A stretch of DNA of 64,000 nucleotides from Candidatus Thiodictyon syntrophicum (GCF_002813775.1 NZ_CP020372.1:1-64000), one strand, 5' to 3'. Shown: positions 54,155 through 62,926, counted from the first letter of the stretch. Numbers and translations: made by a program. Notes: a model not told the origin generated them from the sequence alone.

Positions 54155-54359
54155 GATACTGCTCGACGAATGCATTGATCGACGACTTGCGCGAGCGCTG
54201 CCTGGCCACGCGGTCAGGACGGTGGCGCAGATGCACTGGTTCGGCCTCAAGAACGGTTACTTCTTTCGCCGCATCGCCAACAAGAAGTTGGTCATCGACG
54301 ACTCTGCCACTCCCCACCAGGCATCGGAGGTCTCCTGGAAAGTGCGCAGCGAGTCATAG
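54141..54359 (+). pseudogene. Truncated DUF5615 PIN-like toxin
   Basis: A TTG start at 54141 gives LPQLRILLDECIDRRLARAL then PGHAVRTVAQMHWFGLKNG, the N-terminal part of a DUF5615 PIN-like RNase with its first acidic pair (DE). After about residue 50 the frame runs antisense through the end of dctP and stops at 72 aa, where complete members have about 110. The later catalytic Asp residues (for example in LTxDxN) are missing, so toxicity is probably lost. A rearrangement that brought dctP here is the simplest cause. Confidence 0.75.
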
Positions 54360-55342
54360 ATCCCCTTGAAGGCGGGGTTCCTGGCCGACTCTTCGGCATA
54401 GACGGCCAGCGCGGTCTCGTAGGCCTTGAGCAGCACGTCGTCCGGGAAGCGCTTGATCACCGCACCGTTCTGCACCAGCCGCTGCATGGCGGGCGGGTTC
54501 TTGGCGTCGTAGGCGGCCAGCATCATCATGTGGGCCTCCGCGGCGGCGGTCTGGAAGGCGGCCTGGTAGGCGGGCGGGAGTGCGGCCCACTGGTCCTTGT
54601 TGACATAGAAGACGAGTTGGGCACCCGGCTCCCACCAGCCCGGGTAGTAATAATATTTGGCGACCTTGTAGAAGCCGAGCTTCTCGTCGTCCGAGGGGAC
54701 CGTCCATTCCGCCGCGTCGATGGCCCCGCGCTCCAGGGCGGGATAGACCTCGGCGCCGGGGAGTGTTTGGGGGAGGGCGCCCATGCGGGAGAAGATCTCG
54801 GCACCGAAGCCGGGGATGCGGATCTTGAGCCCCTCGATGTCCTTCAGTGACCGGATTTCCTTGCGGTACCAGCCGCCCATCTGGGCCCCGGTGCTGCCGC
54901 CCGGGAAGTTCAGGATGTTGTACTCGGCGAACAGGGCGCGCAGCAGTTCCATGCCGCCGCCGTACCAGGTCCAGGCGTTGAGTTGCCGGGCATTGAGCCC
55001 GAAGGGGATAGTGGTCTCGAGCGCCAGGGCCCGGTTCTTGCCGAAATAGTAATAGGAGACGGTGTGGCCGCACTCCACGGTGGCCTGCTGCACGGCGTCC
55101 AGCACCCCGAAGGGCGGGACCAGCTCGCCGCCGGCGAAGACCCGGATCTCGAAGCGACCCTCGGTCAGTTCGGACACCCGTCGGGTCAGGGTCTCGGCGC
55201 CGCCGTAGATGGTGTCCAGGCTCTTGGGGAAGCTCGATGCCAGGCGCCACTTGATGGTCGGGGTCTCGGCCCGGGCCGGGAGGGCCAGACCGGCAGCGGC
55301 GGCGCCGATGCCGGCGCTTCTCAGGAAATCACGTCTGCGCAT
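54257..55342 (-). CDS. dctP: TRAP transporter substrate-binding protein
   Basis: A 361-aa periplasmic protein with a twin-arginine signal (MRRRDFLRSAGIGAAAAGLA). Family features include WRLASSFPKSLDTIYGGAET, GAQMGGWYRKEIRSLKDIEG, LKIRIPGFGAEIFSRMGALP and ALERGAIDAAEWTVPSDDEK; these resemble the subgroup binding keto acids or similar ligands. The start at 55342 is set by the signal. It is convergent to dctQM, unlike the usual PQM order, and its last codons overlap the broken toxin gene. Confidence 0.9.
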   Translation of the reverse strand: MRRRDFLRSAGIGAAAAGLALPARAETPTIKWRLASSFPKSLDTIYGGAETLTRRVSELTEGRFEIRVFAGGELVPPFGVLDAVQQATVECGHTVSYYYFGKNRALALETTIPFGLNARQLNAWTWYGGGMELLRALFAEYNILNFPGGSTGAQMGGWYRKEIRSLKDIEGLKIRIPGFGAEIFSRMGALPQTLPGAEVYPALERGAIDAAEWTVPSDDEKLGFYKVAKYYYYPGWWEPGAQLVFYVNKDQWAALPPAYQAAFQTAAAEAHMMMLAAYDAKNPPAMQRLVQNGAVIKRFPDDVLLKAYETALAVYAEESARNPAFKGIYDSLRTFQETSDAWWGVAESSMTNFLLAMRRKK

Positions 55343-55463
55343 GGCTGGTCCTCGCGACGGGTGGGTGGTCATCGGGGCAGGGGTTTCCTGTCCACCGCGC
55401 CGCGGTCGGGCGCGCCACGATTGTAGCGGGATCATCACCAGGGGGCCAAAGCCCGCAGCAGGC

Positions 55464-55510
55464 AAAAAAAAGCCGCCGCGGTGCCAAAGGCACCGCGGCG
55501 GCTTTTTTTT
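55464..55510. terminator. Bidirectional terminator next to gvpA
   Basis: AAAAAAAA-GCCGCCGCGGTGCC-AAA-GGCACCGCGGCGGC-TTTTTTTT: a 14-bp perfect stem with a 3-base loop and an 8-base A/T run on each side. It is a very strong terminator in both orientations. It ends gvpA on the minus strand (16 bp after its stop). Confidence 0.95.
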
Positions 55511-55526
55511 GGCGCGAGGCGCGCTA

Positions 55527-55745
55527 TCAGGCCGGGGCAGCGGCGGGCGCGGTGAGGCCGATGGCCTCGGCATACTTCAGGTAGGTCTCAACCGACGCGA
55601 TGACGATACGGGCTTCGACGGCGAGCAACTCGATACCGACGAGCGAGACCTTCAACCACGCATCGATCACGATGCCCTTGTCCAGGATGCGGTCAACAAC
55701 TTCGGCCAGGCTGGAGGAATCGGTGGAGTTGGCGACTTTTGCCAT
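55527..55745 (-). CDS. gvpA: Gas vesicle major structural protein
   Basis: A 72-aa GvpA. The family core [40 protein letters not shown] and [13 protein letters not shown] is fully present. GvpA forms the ribbed gas-vesicle wall giving buoyancy. AGAGGG lies 9 bases before the ATG. No other gvp gene is within this window, and a strong terminator follows, so it is monocistronic here. Gas vesicles are a trait of Thiodictyon, Lamprocystis and Thiopedia among purple sulfur bacteria. Confidence 0.95.
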   Translation of the reverse strand: MAKVANSTDSSSLAEVVDRILDKGIVIDAWLKVSLVGIELLAVEARIVIASVETYLKYAEAIGLTAPAAAPA

Positions 55746-55776
55746 TTTCTTAACCCTCTGAACGTCGGAAAAAAAT

Positions 55777-55789
55777 GCACATGATGTGC
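55777..55789. promoter_or_regulatory. Palindrome in the gvpA leader
   Basis: GCACATGATGTGC, arms of 6 bp around one base, 32 bp before the gvpA start. It could be an operator or an RNA hairpin of the leader. A longer version is limited by mismatches. Confidence 0.35.
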
Positions 55790-55936
55790 GCTGGAAGCGA
55801 ACCCACCGGGCCTGGGTGACAGCGCGAATCCTTTCGCCCACTTCGCCGGGAATCACCTTAAGCCGCGTCATTGGAGTTGGCGGTTCAGGGGTTCCCGGCA
55901 TTGCGTCCTGCCGACTCGGTCGCTTGATTAGTAATA

Positions 55937-55952
55937 AGCATCCGGCGTGCCA
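55937..55952 (-). promoter_or_regulatory. Candidate sigma54 promoter for gvpA
   Basis: On the minus strand TGGCACGCCGGATGCT fits the sigma54 consensus TGGCAC-N5-TTGC(A/T) with one mismatch (A for the first T) and has the invariant GG and GC at the right spacing. Transcription would start near 55925, giving a leader of about 180 bases before gvpA. No enhancer site was identified. Confidence 0.45.
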
Positions 55953-56525
55953 GAAGTGATCGCTACTGGTCGCTCTGGTTGGGCGTAGCAAAAACAATCG
56001 GTTATAGTGCTATCTGGGGCCTTTCCGCCAGCCTGTCGAAGGGTTCCGCGCCCATTTGCTATGGAATCCATTCCATACCTCTGGCGCTGGACCCCTAGAT
56101 GACGGGTGGGTGCGTGGGGCCTTGGCGAGCCCATGGCGCGTTCGCCGGCTTGATCGAAAACGCCCGCTACCCTGCCGCGCGAGAGGTCGCTGGTCCGCGC
56201 AGCGGACCCTACGGACGCAGGGCCGTAGGGTCCGCTGTGCGGACCAGACATCGACGTTCGCTGACGGGCCGAAATCATGATCAAGGCCCGTCCGTCGACC
56301 CGGGTCGCGATATCCTCGACCGACACCACCGCCCGCGACTGGCCGAAGAGCGCCGCGTGCGCCTGGGTGTCGGCCGCGGCGGGACCTGATATCCTCTGGC
56401 GCACCACCGCAGTCCCAGCCTCCGGGCCCCTCAGGCCGCCGACGGCCGCGGGATCGCGTCAAACAACCCTGCTCGCGCGTTCATTCGCGTGCATTTGCGA
56501 CTGAACTCTTTCTGGGGGCGGTTCC
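55953..56525. other. Gap with REP-like hairpin
   Basis: About 570 bases with no supported gene. At 56187-56252 a REP-like hairpin occurs. A minus-strand frame around 56270-56400 (VVSVEDIATRVDGRALIM) reads like protein but has no family I recognise and runs into the repeat, so it may be a gene fragment. Confidence 0.4.
56187..56252. repeat. REP-like inverted repeat (GTAGGGTCCGC family)
   Basis: TGGTCCGCGCAGCGGACCCTACGG on the left and CCGTAGGGTCCGCTGTGCGGACCA on the right form an almost perfect inverted repeat (one mismatch), with a short GC loop. Each arm is itself a hairpin (GGTCCGC/GCGGACC). A further single arm is at about 48584-48603. The arms are quoted here only as overlapping 20-base cores: GGTCCGCGCAGCGGACCCTA and its partner. 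Confidence 0.75.
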
Positions 56526-57758
56526 ATGTCCATGGTCCTGATCGTCTTTGTCGTGGTCTATCTGGGCATGATGCTCGGCCACCTGCCGTGGCTCAAGGTG
56601 GACCGCGCAGCCATCGCCTTGGGCGGTGCCGTCGCCCTCCTGGCCGCCTCCAGGTTGACCGAGACCCAGGCCCTGGCCAGCATCGACTTCAGTACCATCG
56701 GGATGCTCTTTGGGCTCATGCTGATCTCGATCCAATTCGAGATGTCCGGACTCTATGCCGCGGTGTCGGCGGCCGTCGCCCGGGTCCGGACGCCGCCGCC
56801 GGTCCTGCTCGCCCTGCTCATTGCGCTCGCGGGTGCCATGTCCGCCTTTCTCACCAACGACGTGGTGGCGGTTGCCATGACCCCGGTGGTGCTCGCCATC
56901 AGTCTGAGCCGCGGCCTGAATCCGGTGCCCTTTCTCCTGGCCATCGCCTTTGCCACCAATGCCGGTTCGGTGGCGACCATCATCGGCAGCCCCCAGAACA
57001 TGCTGATCGGCGAGCAACTGCACCTCTCGTTTGCGGGCTTCATGGCCTACACCGCGGTGCCCGCCCTGCTGTCATTGGCCGTCGTGTGGCTCGCCCTGAT
57101 GTTCTTCTACCGCGACCGCTGGCGGCTGGAACGCTCAGCCGCGCCGCTTGGCGTCGCCCCGGCGGCGGCCCCGGATGCGCCCCGATTCGACCGCTGGGAA
57201 ACCGGCAAAGGCGTGCTGGTCCTGGGTTTCGTCCTCTATGCCTTCATCTTCACCGACTGGAACCGGGGCCTGGTGGCGACCAGTGCCGGGGCCTTCATGC
57301 TGTTCAACGCCCGCTTTATGTCGCGCAGCATGCTGCACCGGATGGACTGGGGCCTGCTGATCCTCTTCGTCGGGCTCTTCATCGTCAACGGCGCCTTCCA
57401 GGATACGGGGATGCCCCAGCAATTGGTCGCGGACCTGAAGACGGCCGGTTTCGACCTCCAGCATAGTGGCGTACTCTTCGCCGCGAGCGCCATCCTGAGC
57501 GACATCACCTCGAATGTACCCACCGTCATGCTGCTCCTGCCCTATGCCAGTGACCCCGCGGCCGGGCCCCTGATGGCACTGGCCAGCGGGCTGTCGAGCA
57601 ATCTTATTGTCATCGGCAGCCTGGCCAATATCATCGTGGTCGATGCGGCCAATGCCAGGGGGCTCAACATCTCATTTTGGGAGTTCGCCAAGGTCGGCGT
57701 GCCGGTCGCCTTGACGACCCTGCTGGTCGCCTGGGTCTGGGTCAGATACCTGATGTAG
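56526..57758 (+). CDS. SLC13/ArsB-NhaD superfamily permease
   Basis: A 410-aa ion-transporter superfamily protein with about 11 helices: MVLIVFVVVYLGMMLGHLPW, LTNDVVAVAMTPVVLAISLS (the conserved loop TNDxxxxxxTP), NAGSVATIIGSPQNMLIGEQ and, in the second half, SNVPTVMLLLPYAS and SNLIVIGSLANIIVVDAA. These two inverted loop motifs define the fold. The substrate may be an anion (sulfate, dicarboxylate, arsenite) and cannot be told from sequence. Confidence 0.85.
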   Translation: MSMVLIVFVVVYLGMMLGHLPWLKVDRAAIALGGAVALLAASRLTETQALASIDFSTIGMLFGLMLISIQFEMSGLYAAVSAAVARVRTPPPVLLALLIALAGAMSAFLTNDVVAVAMTPVVLAISLSRGLNPVPFLLAIAFATNAGSVATIIGSPQNMLIGEQLHLSFAGFMAYTAVPALLSLAVVWLALMFFYRDRWRLERSAAPLGVAPAAAPDAPRFDRWETGKGVLVLGFVLYAFIFTDWNRGLVATSAGAFMLFNARFMSRSMLHRMDWGLLILFVGLFIVNGAFQDTGMPQQLVADLKTAGFDLQHSGVLFAASAILSDITSNVPTVMLLLPYASDPAAGPLMALASGLSSNLIVIGSLANIIVVDAANARGLNISFWEFAKVGVPVALTTLLVAWVWVRYLM

Positions 57759-57868
57759 CGGGCCCGCGCTTCGCTTCAGGTCGAGGTCCGGGCGCCATTC
57801 TCAGATCGCGTCAGGCACATTGCAGGCTTGAGGTTGCGCCGCCGGCGTGCAACCCCAAGCCGGTGATC

Positions 57869-58865
57869 TTACTGGGACGTATTACACGGTTGGCCCCATG
57901 CAACGTTATTGCGCACCGTCGCTCCCTCGCTGATCTGTCCGGCCTGCACGGTGCAGACGGAATTGTAGGAGAGGTCGAGAATCCAGAGCTCCTGACCAGC
58001 GTCGATCTTGGCGGCCGTGACCGAGGGGTCGCCGTTCGTATTGGCCTGCGGCAGCCGGGTGATGATTTCGTTACTTTGAGACAGCAGCAGTTCCTGGGAC
58101 GCATAGTTCATGGCCCTGATGCCGATGACGGAGCCCGGGGTCAGGAGGGCCGGGTTGAAATCGGCTGGACACTCCACTGATGTCGGGTTGACGCTCGGCA
58201 TGGGGGTCGAAAGGGTGCTCACCTGCGCGAACTGGGCACTCAATGCCGCCGCCCCGCCCTTGGCGGTTTCGGTCGGTACGGCGTCCTCGTTATAGAGCCC
58301 GAAGCCATTGGGTTCATTGAAGAACTCAAACGCGACCTGCCCGGACAGGTTATCCACCAACAGCGGCCTGCTATAGCTCTGTCCCACCGACGGAAAAGGC
58401 CAGCGTGTTCGGGTATTTTGAGAAGGCGTCGATGACGTTGAAGACCCGGTTGCGCAGCTCCGGGGTATAGGTGGGGTTGACCCGGTTGATATTGATTTGC
58501 GAGGTCGCCATGCCCACCATGACATAGATGCCGGCGTCCTGCAGCAGGGCCATGACGCGGTCATGGTTGGCGCCCGCATCGACGCTGTACACCCGGATGG
58601 TGTTGACATTGAGATCCTGAAGTCGCGGCAGGATTTGCGTCGACATATAGTCGTAGTTGGTATCCGCCAGGAAATCCTTACCTTGGGTATTGGAGGCCAG
58701 CGCGACGCCGCGCACGATGAAGCGTTGGCCGCGCGCGTCCTGGAAGGCCTTGCCCTGAACGCTGACAGGACCGGAGAACAGTGAGGCGGGTGACTGGCTG
58801 AGCACGGCTGCCGAATACAGGGACGTGACCAGGACCAATGTGGCACCGGCGGCTGATGACTTCAT
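57869..58865 (-). pseudogene. GH72-like glucanosyltransferase gene with internal deletion
   Basis: The start at 58865 has a signal peptide (MKSSAAGATLVLVTSLYSAAVLSQ) and a sequence like GH72 beta-1,3-glucanosyltransferases: VSVQGKAFQDARGQRFIVRG, DLNVNTIRVYSVDAGANHD, LLQDAGIYVMVGMA, FSKYPNTLAFSVG. At about 58378 the frame ends (GTEL, stop), and the next frame takes up with LLVDNLSGQVAFEFFNEPN, which resembles the late part of the same family. The stretch between, including the catalytic Glu region (xGNE), is missing. So the gene carries a deletion of perhaps 100-150 codons plus a frameshift. Confidence 0.7.
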
Positions 58866-58969
58866 TGCGGATCCCCTTGTTATGATGGCGACGAGGCCTG
58901 TGGTGATGGCGAAACACGGGTGACGGATGGCCCGGGATGCAGGAAGCCCCCGCAGCTTAGGCGCCGCTC

Positions 58970-59833
58970 TCAGTCCTTCTTGCGCTTCCCTCCCGCCTTC
59001 TCCTCGCCTACCGCCGAGTGGTACTCGCGCCGGACTTGCTCGAGGTTGACCGTGGGCTTGGGATATTGCAGGTCCATCGCCTCCAGGGCCTCGGCGACGA
59101 TGTTGGCGACGGCCAGGTTGCGGAACCATTTGTGGTCGCAGGGGATGGTGAACCAGGGGGCCTGCGCGGTCGAGGTGCGCTCCAGGGCCTCGTCGAAGGC
59201 GTCCAGGTAGTCGCTGAAGAATTCGCGCTCCTTATAATCGGCGTCGCTGATCTTCCACTGCCGATGGGGGTCGTCCAACCGCTCGGCGAAGCGCCTGAGT
59301 TGTTCTTCTTTCGAGACGACCAGGCAGAACTTGAGGATAGTCGTGCCGTTTTCGACCTGGAGCAGGCGCTCCCACTCATTGATCAGGTCGTAGCGCCGTT
59401 CCCAGACCTTGCGCGGGACCAGTTTATGGACCCGGGCGACCAGTACGTCCTCATAGTGCGAGCGGTTGAACACGGCCACCTCCCCCTTGGCCGGCGCGTG
59501 TTGGTGAATGCGCCACAGGAAGTCGTGCGCCGCCTCCGCGGCGGTGGGCACCTTGAACCCCTGGACCTTGCACCCCTGGGGGTCCATGCCGCCGATGACG
59601 TGCCAGCAGACCCCGTCCTTGCCGGCGGCGTCCAGGCCCTGCAGCACGATCAGGAGCGAGTGCTGGTTGTCGCCATACATCTTGCGCTGGAGTTCGCCGA
59701 GCCGGGCCTTGGCCGCCGCCAGTTCCTCGTCCGCATTCTGCTCGGCCGCGCCTTTGCCGTGAAAGGCCGGATCGAACTCCCGGAGCCGGACCTTGCTGCC
59801 CGGCGCGACGATCAGTTTCTTGGTGTAATTCAT
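58970..59833 (-). CDS. ppk2: Polyphosphate kinase 2 family protein
   Basis: A 287-aa PPK2 family enzyme that transfers phosphate between polyphosphate and nucleotides. Walker A GLDAAGKDG at about 64-72, Walker B/lid FNRSHYEDVLVARVH, and ERRYDLINEWERLLQVENGT. The start at 59833 has GGACAGG upstream. Single-domain class (nucleoside mono- or diphosphate specificity not decidable by eye). The small gene at 59891-60091 lies just upstream on the same strand. Confidence 0.9.
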   Translation of the reverse strand: MNYTKKLIVAPGSKVRLREFDPAFHGKGAAEQNADEELAAAKARLGELQRKMYGDNQHSLLIVLQGLDAAGKDGVCWHVIGGMDPQGCKVQGFKVPTAAEAAHDFLWRIHQHAPAKGEVAVFNRSHYEDVLVARVHKLVPRKVWERRYDLINEWERLLQVENGTTILKFCLVVSKEEQLRRFAERLDDPHRQWKISDADYKEREFFSDYLDAFDEALERTSTAQAPWFTIPCDHKWFRNLAVANIVAEALEAMDLQYPKPTVNLEQVRREYHSAVGEEKAGGKRKKD

Positions 59834-59890
59834 GACGCCTGTCCCCCGATGATCGGCCGACGCGGCCGCCCTGTGTGGTGTCACCCTGGG

Positions 59891-60091
59891 CTAGCCCTGG
59901 CCCGCCTCGATCTCGGCAAGCGCGGACTTGAGCGCTTGCATGACGAGGTTGCGCGCCTCCTGTTCATCGACATCGGGCACGTCCCACTCCATGATGCGGA
60001 CATATTTCTTCAGCATGTGCTGGAAGTCCTCAACGATCTCGCGGTGATAGCGCGCGATCTCGATCTTCTCACTGTTGTCGCTGTCGCCCAT
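59891..60091 (-). CDS. Small helical protein upstream of ppk2
   Basis: A 66-aa acidic, mostly helical protein (KIEIARYHREIVEDFQHMLK, DEQEARNLVMQALKSALAEI). No family recognised. It is 57 bp upstream of ppk2 and probably cotranscribed. The chosen ATG at 60091 starts MGDSDNSEK; longer frames upstream look like translated spacer. Confidence 0.6.
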   Translation of the reverse strand: MGDSDNSEKIEIARYHREIVEDFQHMLKKYVRIMEWDVPDVDEQEARNLVMQALKSALAEIEAGQG

Positions 60092-60460
60092 GGGTATGAT
60101 CCTCGTGGTGGCCAAACGGTGGGAGCGGATGCCGGTCATTACCTGACGGTGTCCGGGGCCGGCCCTGCCGCCGACCATGGGGCGGAGGGCCAGGTGTTGC
60201 AAGTGACCCCGCGACCGGTCCCGGTGAACTTAGCGCCGCGGTTGCTGCGCCCGCAAGTCGGAGGATACCCAAAATGGGCCTTTGCGACGACCCCGGGTGC
60301 CGGCGGCCTGGCGGGGCCGCGCGCGTTGACTCGCGCTGCGCAGCCCACCTAGACTGGGCTGGCCATGGGCTGCAACCGGCCTGGAGCGTCCTGCGGCCGT
60401 CCGCCAAGGACCCCATGGGCCGCCCGACAGTCGAATCAATCCTCATCTTGGAGCCAATCG

Positions 60461-61003
60461 ATGCCGCTCTATGCCCTCGACGGTGTTGCACCCTCGCTTC
60501 CGGCCCCGGAGCGGTACTGGATCGCCCCGGACGCCCAGGTGATCGGCAAGGTCACACTGCTCGAGGATGCCTCCCTGTGGTTCGGCGTCGTCGCGCGCGG
60601 TGATAATGAGGAAATCCTGGTGGGTGCCGGCTCCAACGTCCAGGACGGGACCGTCCTGCATACTGACCCCGGCTTTGCAATCACCATCGGCGCCGGCTGC
60701 ACCATCGGTCACCGCGCGATCCTGCACGGCTGCACCATCGCCGACGATTGCCTGATCGGCATGGGTGCGACCCTGCTGAACGGGGCCACCCTCGGCCGCC
60801 ATTGTCTGGTCGGCGCCCAGGCCCTGGTGACGGCAGGCCAAACCTTTCCCGCCGGCTCACTCGTCTTCGGCAGTCCGGCGCGGCGTGTGCGGGGGCTCGA
60901 TGACACGGAGATCGCGGGAATCAAAAAGACCGCCGCGCACTATGTCGCAAACTGGCGACGATTTGCCCGGTCGTTGACCCCGCTCGAGTGCCGCGGGCCT
61001 TGA
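60461..61003 (+). CDS. Gamma-class carbonic anhydrase family protein
   Basis: A 180-aa left-handed beta-helix (hexapeptide repeat) protein. Metal ligands are His67 (TVLHTDPG), His84 and His89 (GHRAILHG), the usual gamma-CA triad. The hexapeptide repeats run from about 25 to 140, followed by a C-terminal helix (IAGIKKTAAHYVANWRRFAR). Proteins of this YrdA/PaaY type bind zinc; carbonic anhydrase activity varies. GGAG is 7 bases before the ATG at 60461. Confidence 0.88.
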   Translation: MPLYALDGVAPSLPAPERYWIAPDAQVIGKVTLLEDASLWFGVVARGDNEEILVGAGSNVQDGTVLHTDPGFAITIGAGCTIGHRAILHGCTIADDCLIGMGATLLNGATLGRHCLVGAQALVTAGQTFPAGSLVFGSPARRVRGLDDTEIAGIKKTAAHYVANWRRFARSLTPLECRGP

Positions 61004-61039
61004 TCATCGTTGCCGGCCGCGAGCGCTCCGTCCGCAACC

Positions 61040-61131
61040 GGAGGTCGAGGCTTTAGCCGGTGGCGGTTGCCGACATATCCAAGAGAAATCAGTGGTGCCT
61101 GCACGCCGGACCGGCTAAAGCCTCGACCTCC
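61040..61131. repeat. 22-bp perfect inverted repeat (REP/MITE-like)
   Basis: Arms at 61040-61061 and 61110-61131 (core GAGGTCGAGGCTTTAGCCGG and complement) with a 48-bp loop. Preceded at about 61006 by TTGATCATCGTTGCCGGCC, nearly the outer arm of the element at 1283-1399, so both belong to one family with an outer and an inner arm. It lies directly after the carbonic anhydrase gene. Confidence 0.8.
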
Positions 61132-61226
61132 AGTGGTCGCAACGGCGCTCAAGGCCCCGTTGCGCGGCGAAGTCATTGCCCTACCCAGGACCTCGGCACC
61201 CGGCCGTCGGGGGACCGGTCGTTGGC

Positions 61227-61463
61227 CTAGCGCCCCGGCCGATGCCGTGCGAGGAAGGCGTCATGCTCCTCCTGGTCCTGAATGCGCTTCAATTCCTGCA
61301 GCGTATAACAACCGTCGCCGATGGCGAAGCGGTCCACGTGTTCACTCTGGTGCAGTGCCCGCGCGAGGTCAAAGAGTTTGCGCATGATCGCCTGGGGCTC
61401 CTGTTGCTCATTGATGAGACCTTCCATGGTCCCGGTCAGGTCCAGTATCGCTTCACCCGGCAT
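61227..61463 (-). CDS. Hypothetical small protein
   Basis: A 78-aa soluble, helix-rich protein (LDLTGTMEGLINEQQEPQAI, MRKLFDLARALHQSEHVDRF, YTLQELKRIQDQEEHDAFLA). The amino acid balance is that of a real protein rather than a shadow frame. No family recognised and no partner gene on the same strand. Confidence 0.55.
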   Translation of the reverse strand: MPGEAILDLTGTMEGLINEQQEPQAIMRKLFDLARALHQSEHVDRFAIGDGCYTLQELKRIQDQEEHDAFLARHRPGR

Positions 61464-62215
61464 CGCTCGCTCCGCTGCATCTCTTTCGTTGTCTGATCGG
61501 ATCGTCGCCGATCCGGCGTCTTGGGCGGCAGGCTCAGGGCCACTTGCCGACCGCCGGGCGTGCCCGTCGCGGCGCCGGGGTTACGTAGATCGCCCCCTTA
61601 CGCCCTCGCGCCGGTGCGCGATCGAGCCCGGACCGACCAGGCTACCGGGCCGTATCTCGCAGTCGGCCGGATGGACAGAATACCGTAGGTCGGCACCCAA
61701 CCCCAGTTCTTCTTCGGGGTCGAGCGCCGCCACCTGCCTTGGTGGGCGCCAAGGCGGGCCGGATCAGCCTAAGTCCGGAAGTCACTCACGCGGCTTGGGC
61801 GGCCCAAAATGGGTATTTTGCGCCTGGTCACTGAGGGCCTATGCACCTTAAATTCAGTCTCCTGCCCGTCTGCCCGCGGGTCACGCGGCCAGTGCAAGGC
61901 GACGCCTGGGTCGGCCTGCTTGTGCCGGCCGCATCCAAAGAGGATTATTGCGGCGACGGACCTGCCCCACCTCCTCTGGGCCGGCAGCCGATGCTATGGG
62001 CACCGATCCGATCATCCGATCGGCCCGTCCGAACCCTCCAAGCCCGGCGGCGACGCATCACTCGACCTGAGCGCGTGCAGGCGCAAGCGCAGTCCGCCGC
62101 ATTGGGTTGATCTGCCGCGGCGCCACCACCGCTTGGGGGTGCCGATCGATGTTGGGGGCGGCTGCGAAGCGCCTCCCTTTGTTGCTTACCTGAGGTTATC
62201 CCGGAGTCGACCACC
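61464..62215. other. Gene-free stretch before hdeD-like gene
   Basis: About 750 bases with no supported gene on either strand; frames here are short and Arg/Pro-rich. No repeats longer than about 12 bp were noticed. A TGAGGTTATCCCGGAG leader directly precedes the next gene. Confidence 0.45.
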
Positions 62216-62839
62216 ATGTCCGAATTTGCAATTTCCCCGCTGCCCGCCGAAGAGGTCGCCCTGTTCGGCGACTTGAAAAGGAACTGGGGCTGGCTGCTCG
62301 CCTTTGGCATCCTGTCCACCGTCCTTGGGACCATCGGGCTGGGCTGGACCGCGAGCGAGGGCCTGACCCTGATTACGGTGCTGTTCTTCGGCTGGCTGCT
62401 GATCGTCGGCGGCGCCTTCCAGTTGGTCGATGCCTTCTACTGCAAGGGTTGGAAGGGTGTGCTGGTGCATGTGCTGACCGCTCTTCTCTATATCCTGGCC
62501 GGGTACCTGATCGTCCAGGACCCGGTGCTCGCCTCCGCCACCTTCACGTTGATCATCGCCGCCGTCCTGATCGCCGTCGGGGTGCTGCGCATCCTGATGG
62601 CCATTCAACACCGGGGTTCACCGGGATGGATCTGGGCCCTGCTCGGCGGTCTCATCTCCATCCTGCTCGGCGGTATCATCATCGCCCATTGGCCGGTGTC
62701 GGGGCTCTGGGTGATCGGGCTCTTCGTGGCCATCGAACTGCTCCTGAACGGCTGGGCGTCCATCTTCGTCGCGCTTGCCGCGCGCCGCGCGGCCAAGGCG
62801 GACGTTGCGGGTGCCGCCCGGGGAACCGCGGCGACCTGA
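62216..62839 (+). CDS. HdeD/DUF308 family membrane protein
   Basis: A 207-aa protein with six helices arranged as two- or three-fold DUF308 repeats: NWGWLLAFGILSTVLGTIGL, VLFFGWLLIVGGAFQLVDAF, LTALLYILAGYLIVQDPVLA, LIIAAVLIAVGVLRILMAIQ, LLGGLISILLGGIIIAHWPV and VIGLFVAIELLLNGWASIFV. E. coli HdeD is linked to acid resistance; the biochemical role is unknown. The C-terminal tail is Ala-rich. Confidence 0.88.
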   Translation: MSEFAISPLPAEEVALFGDLKRNWGWLLAFGILSTVLGTIGLGWTASEGLTLITVLFFGWLLIVGGAFQLVDAFYCKGWKGVLVHVLTALLYILAGYLIVQDPVLASATFTLIIAAVLIAVGVLRILMAIQHRGSPGWIWALLGGLISILLGGIIIAHWPVSGLWVIGLFVAIELLLNGWASIFVALAARRAAKADVAGAARGTAAT

Positions 62840-62926
62840 TCCCCGACCGGCCCGGCGACGGGCCGGCAACTCACCCAACCGGCGGGACCGACAGCCCAGG
62901 CCCGCTGGTGCCGATCGGAGCGAGCC

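Noticed and set aside
55928-56407. 159-codon minus-strand frame upstream of gvpA
   Set aside because: A stretch reads like protein (VVSVEDIATRVDGRALIM) but the frame then crosses a REP-like hairpin and the sigma54-like site; at most a gene fragment.
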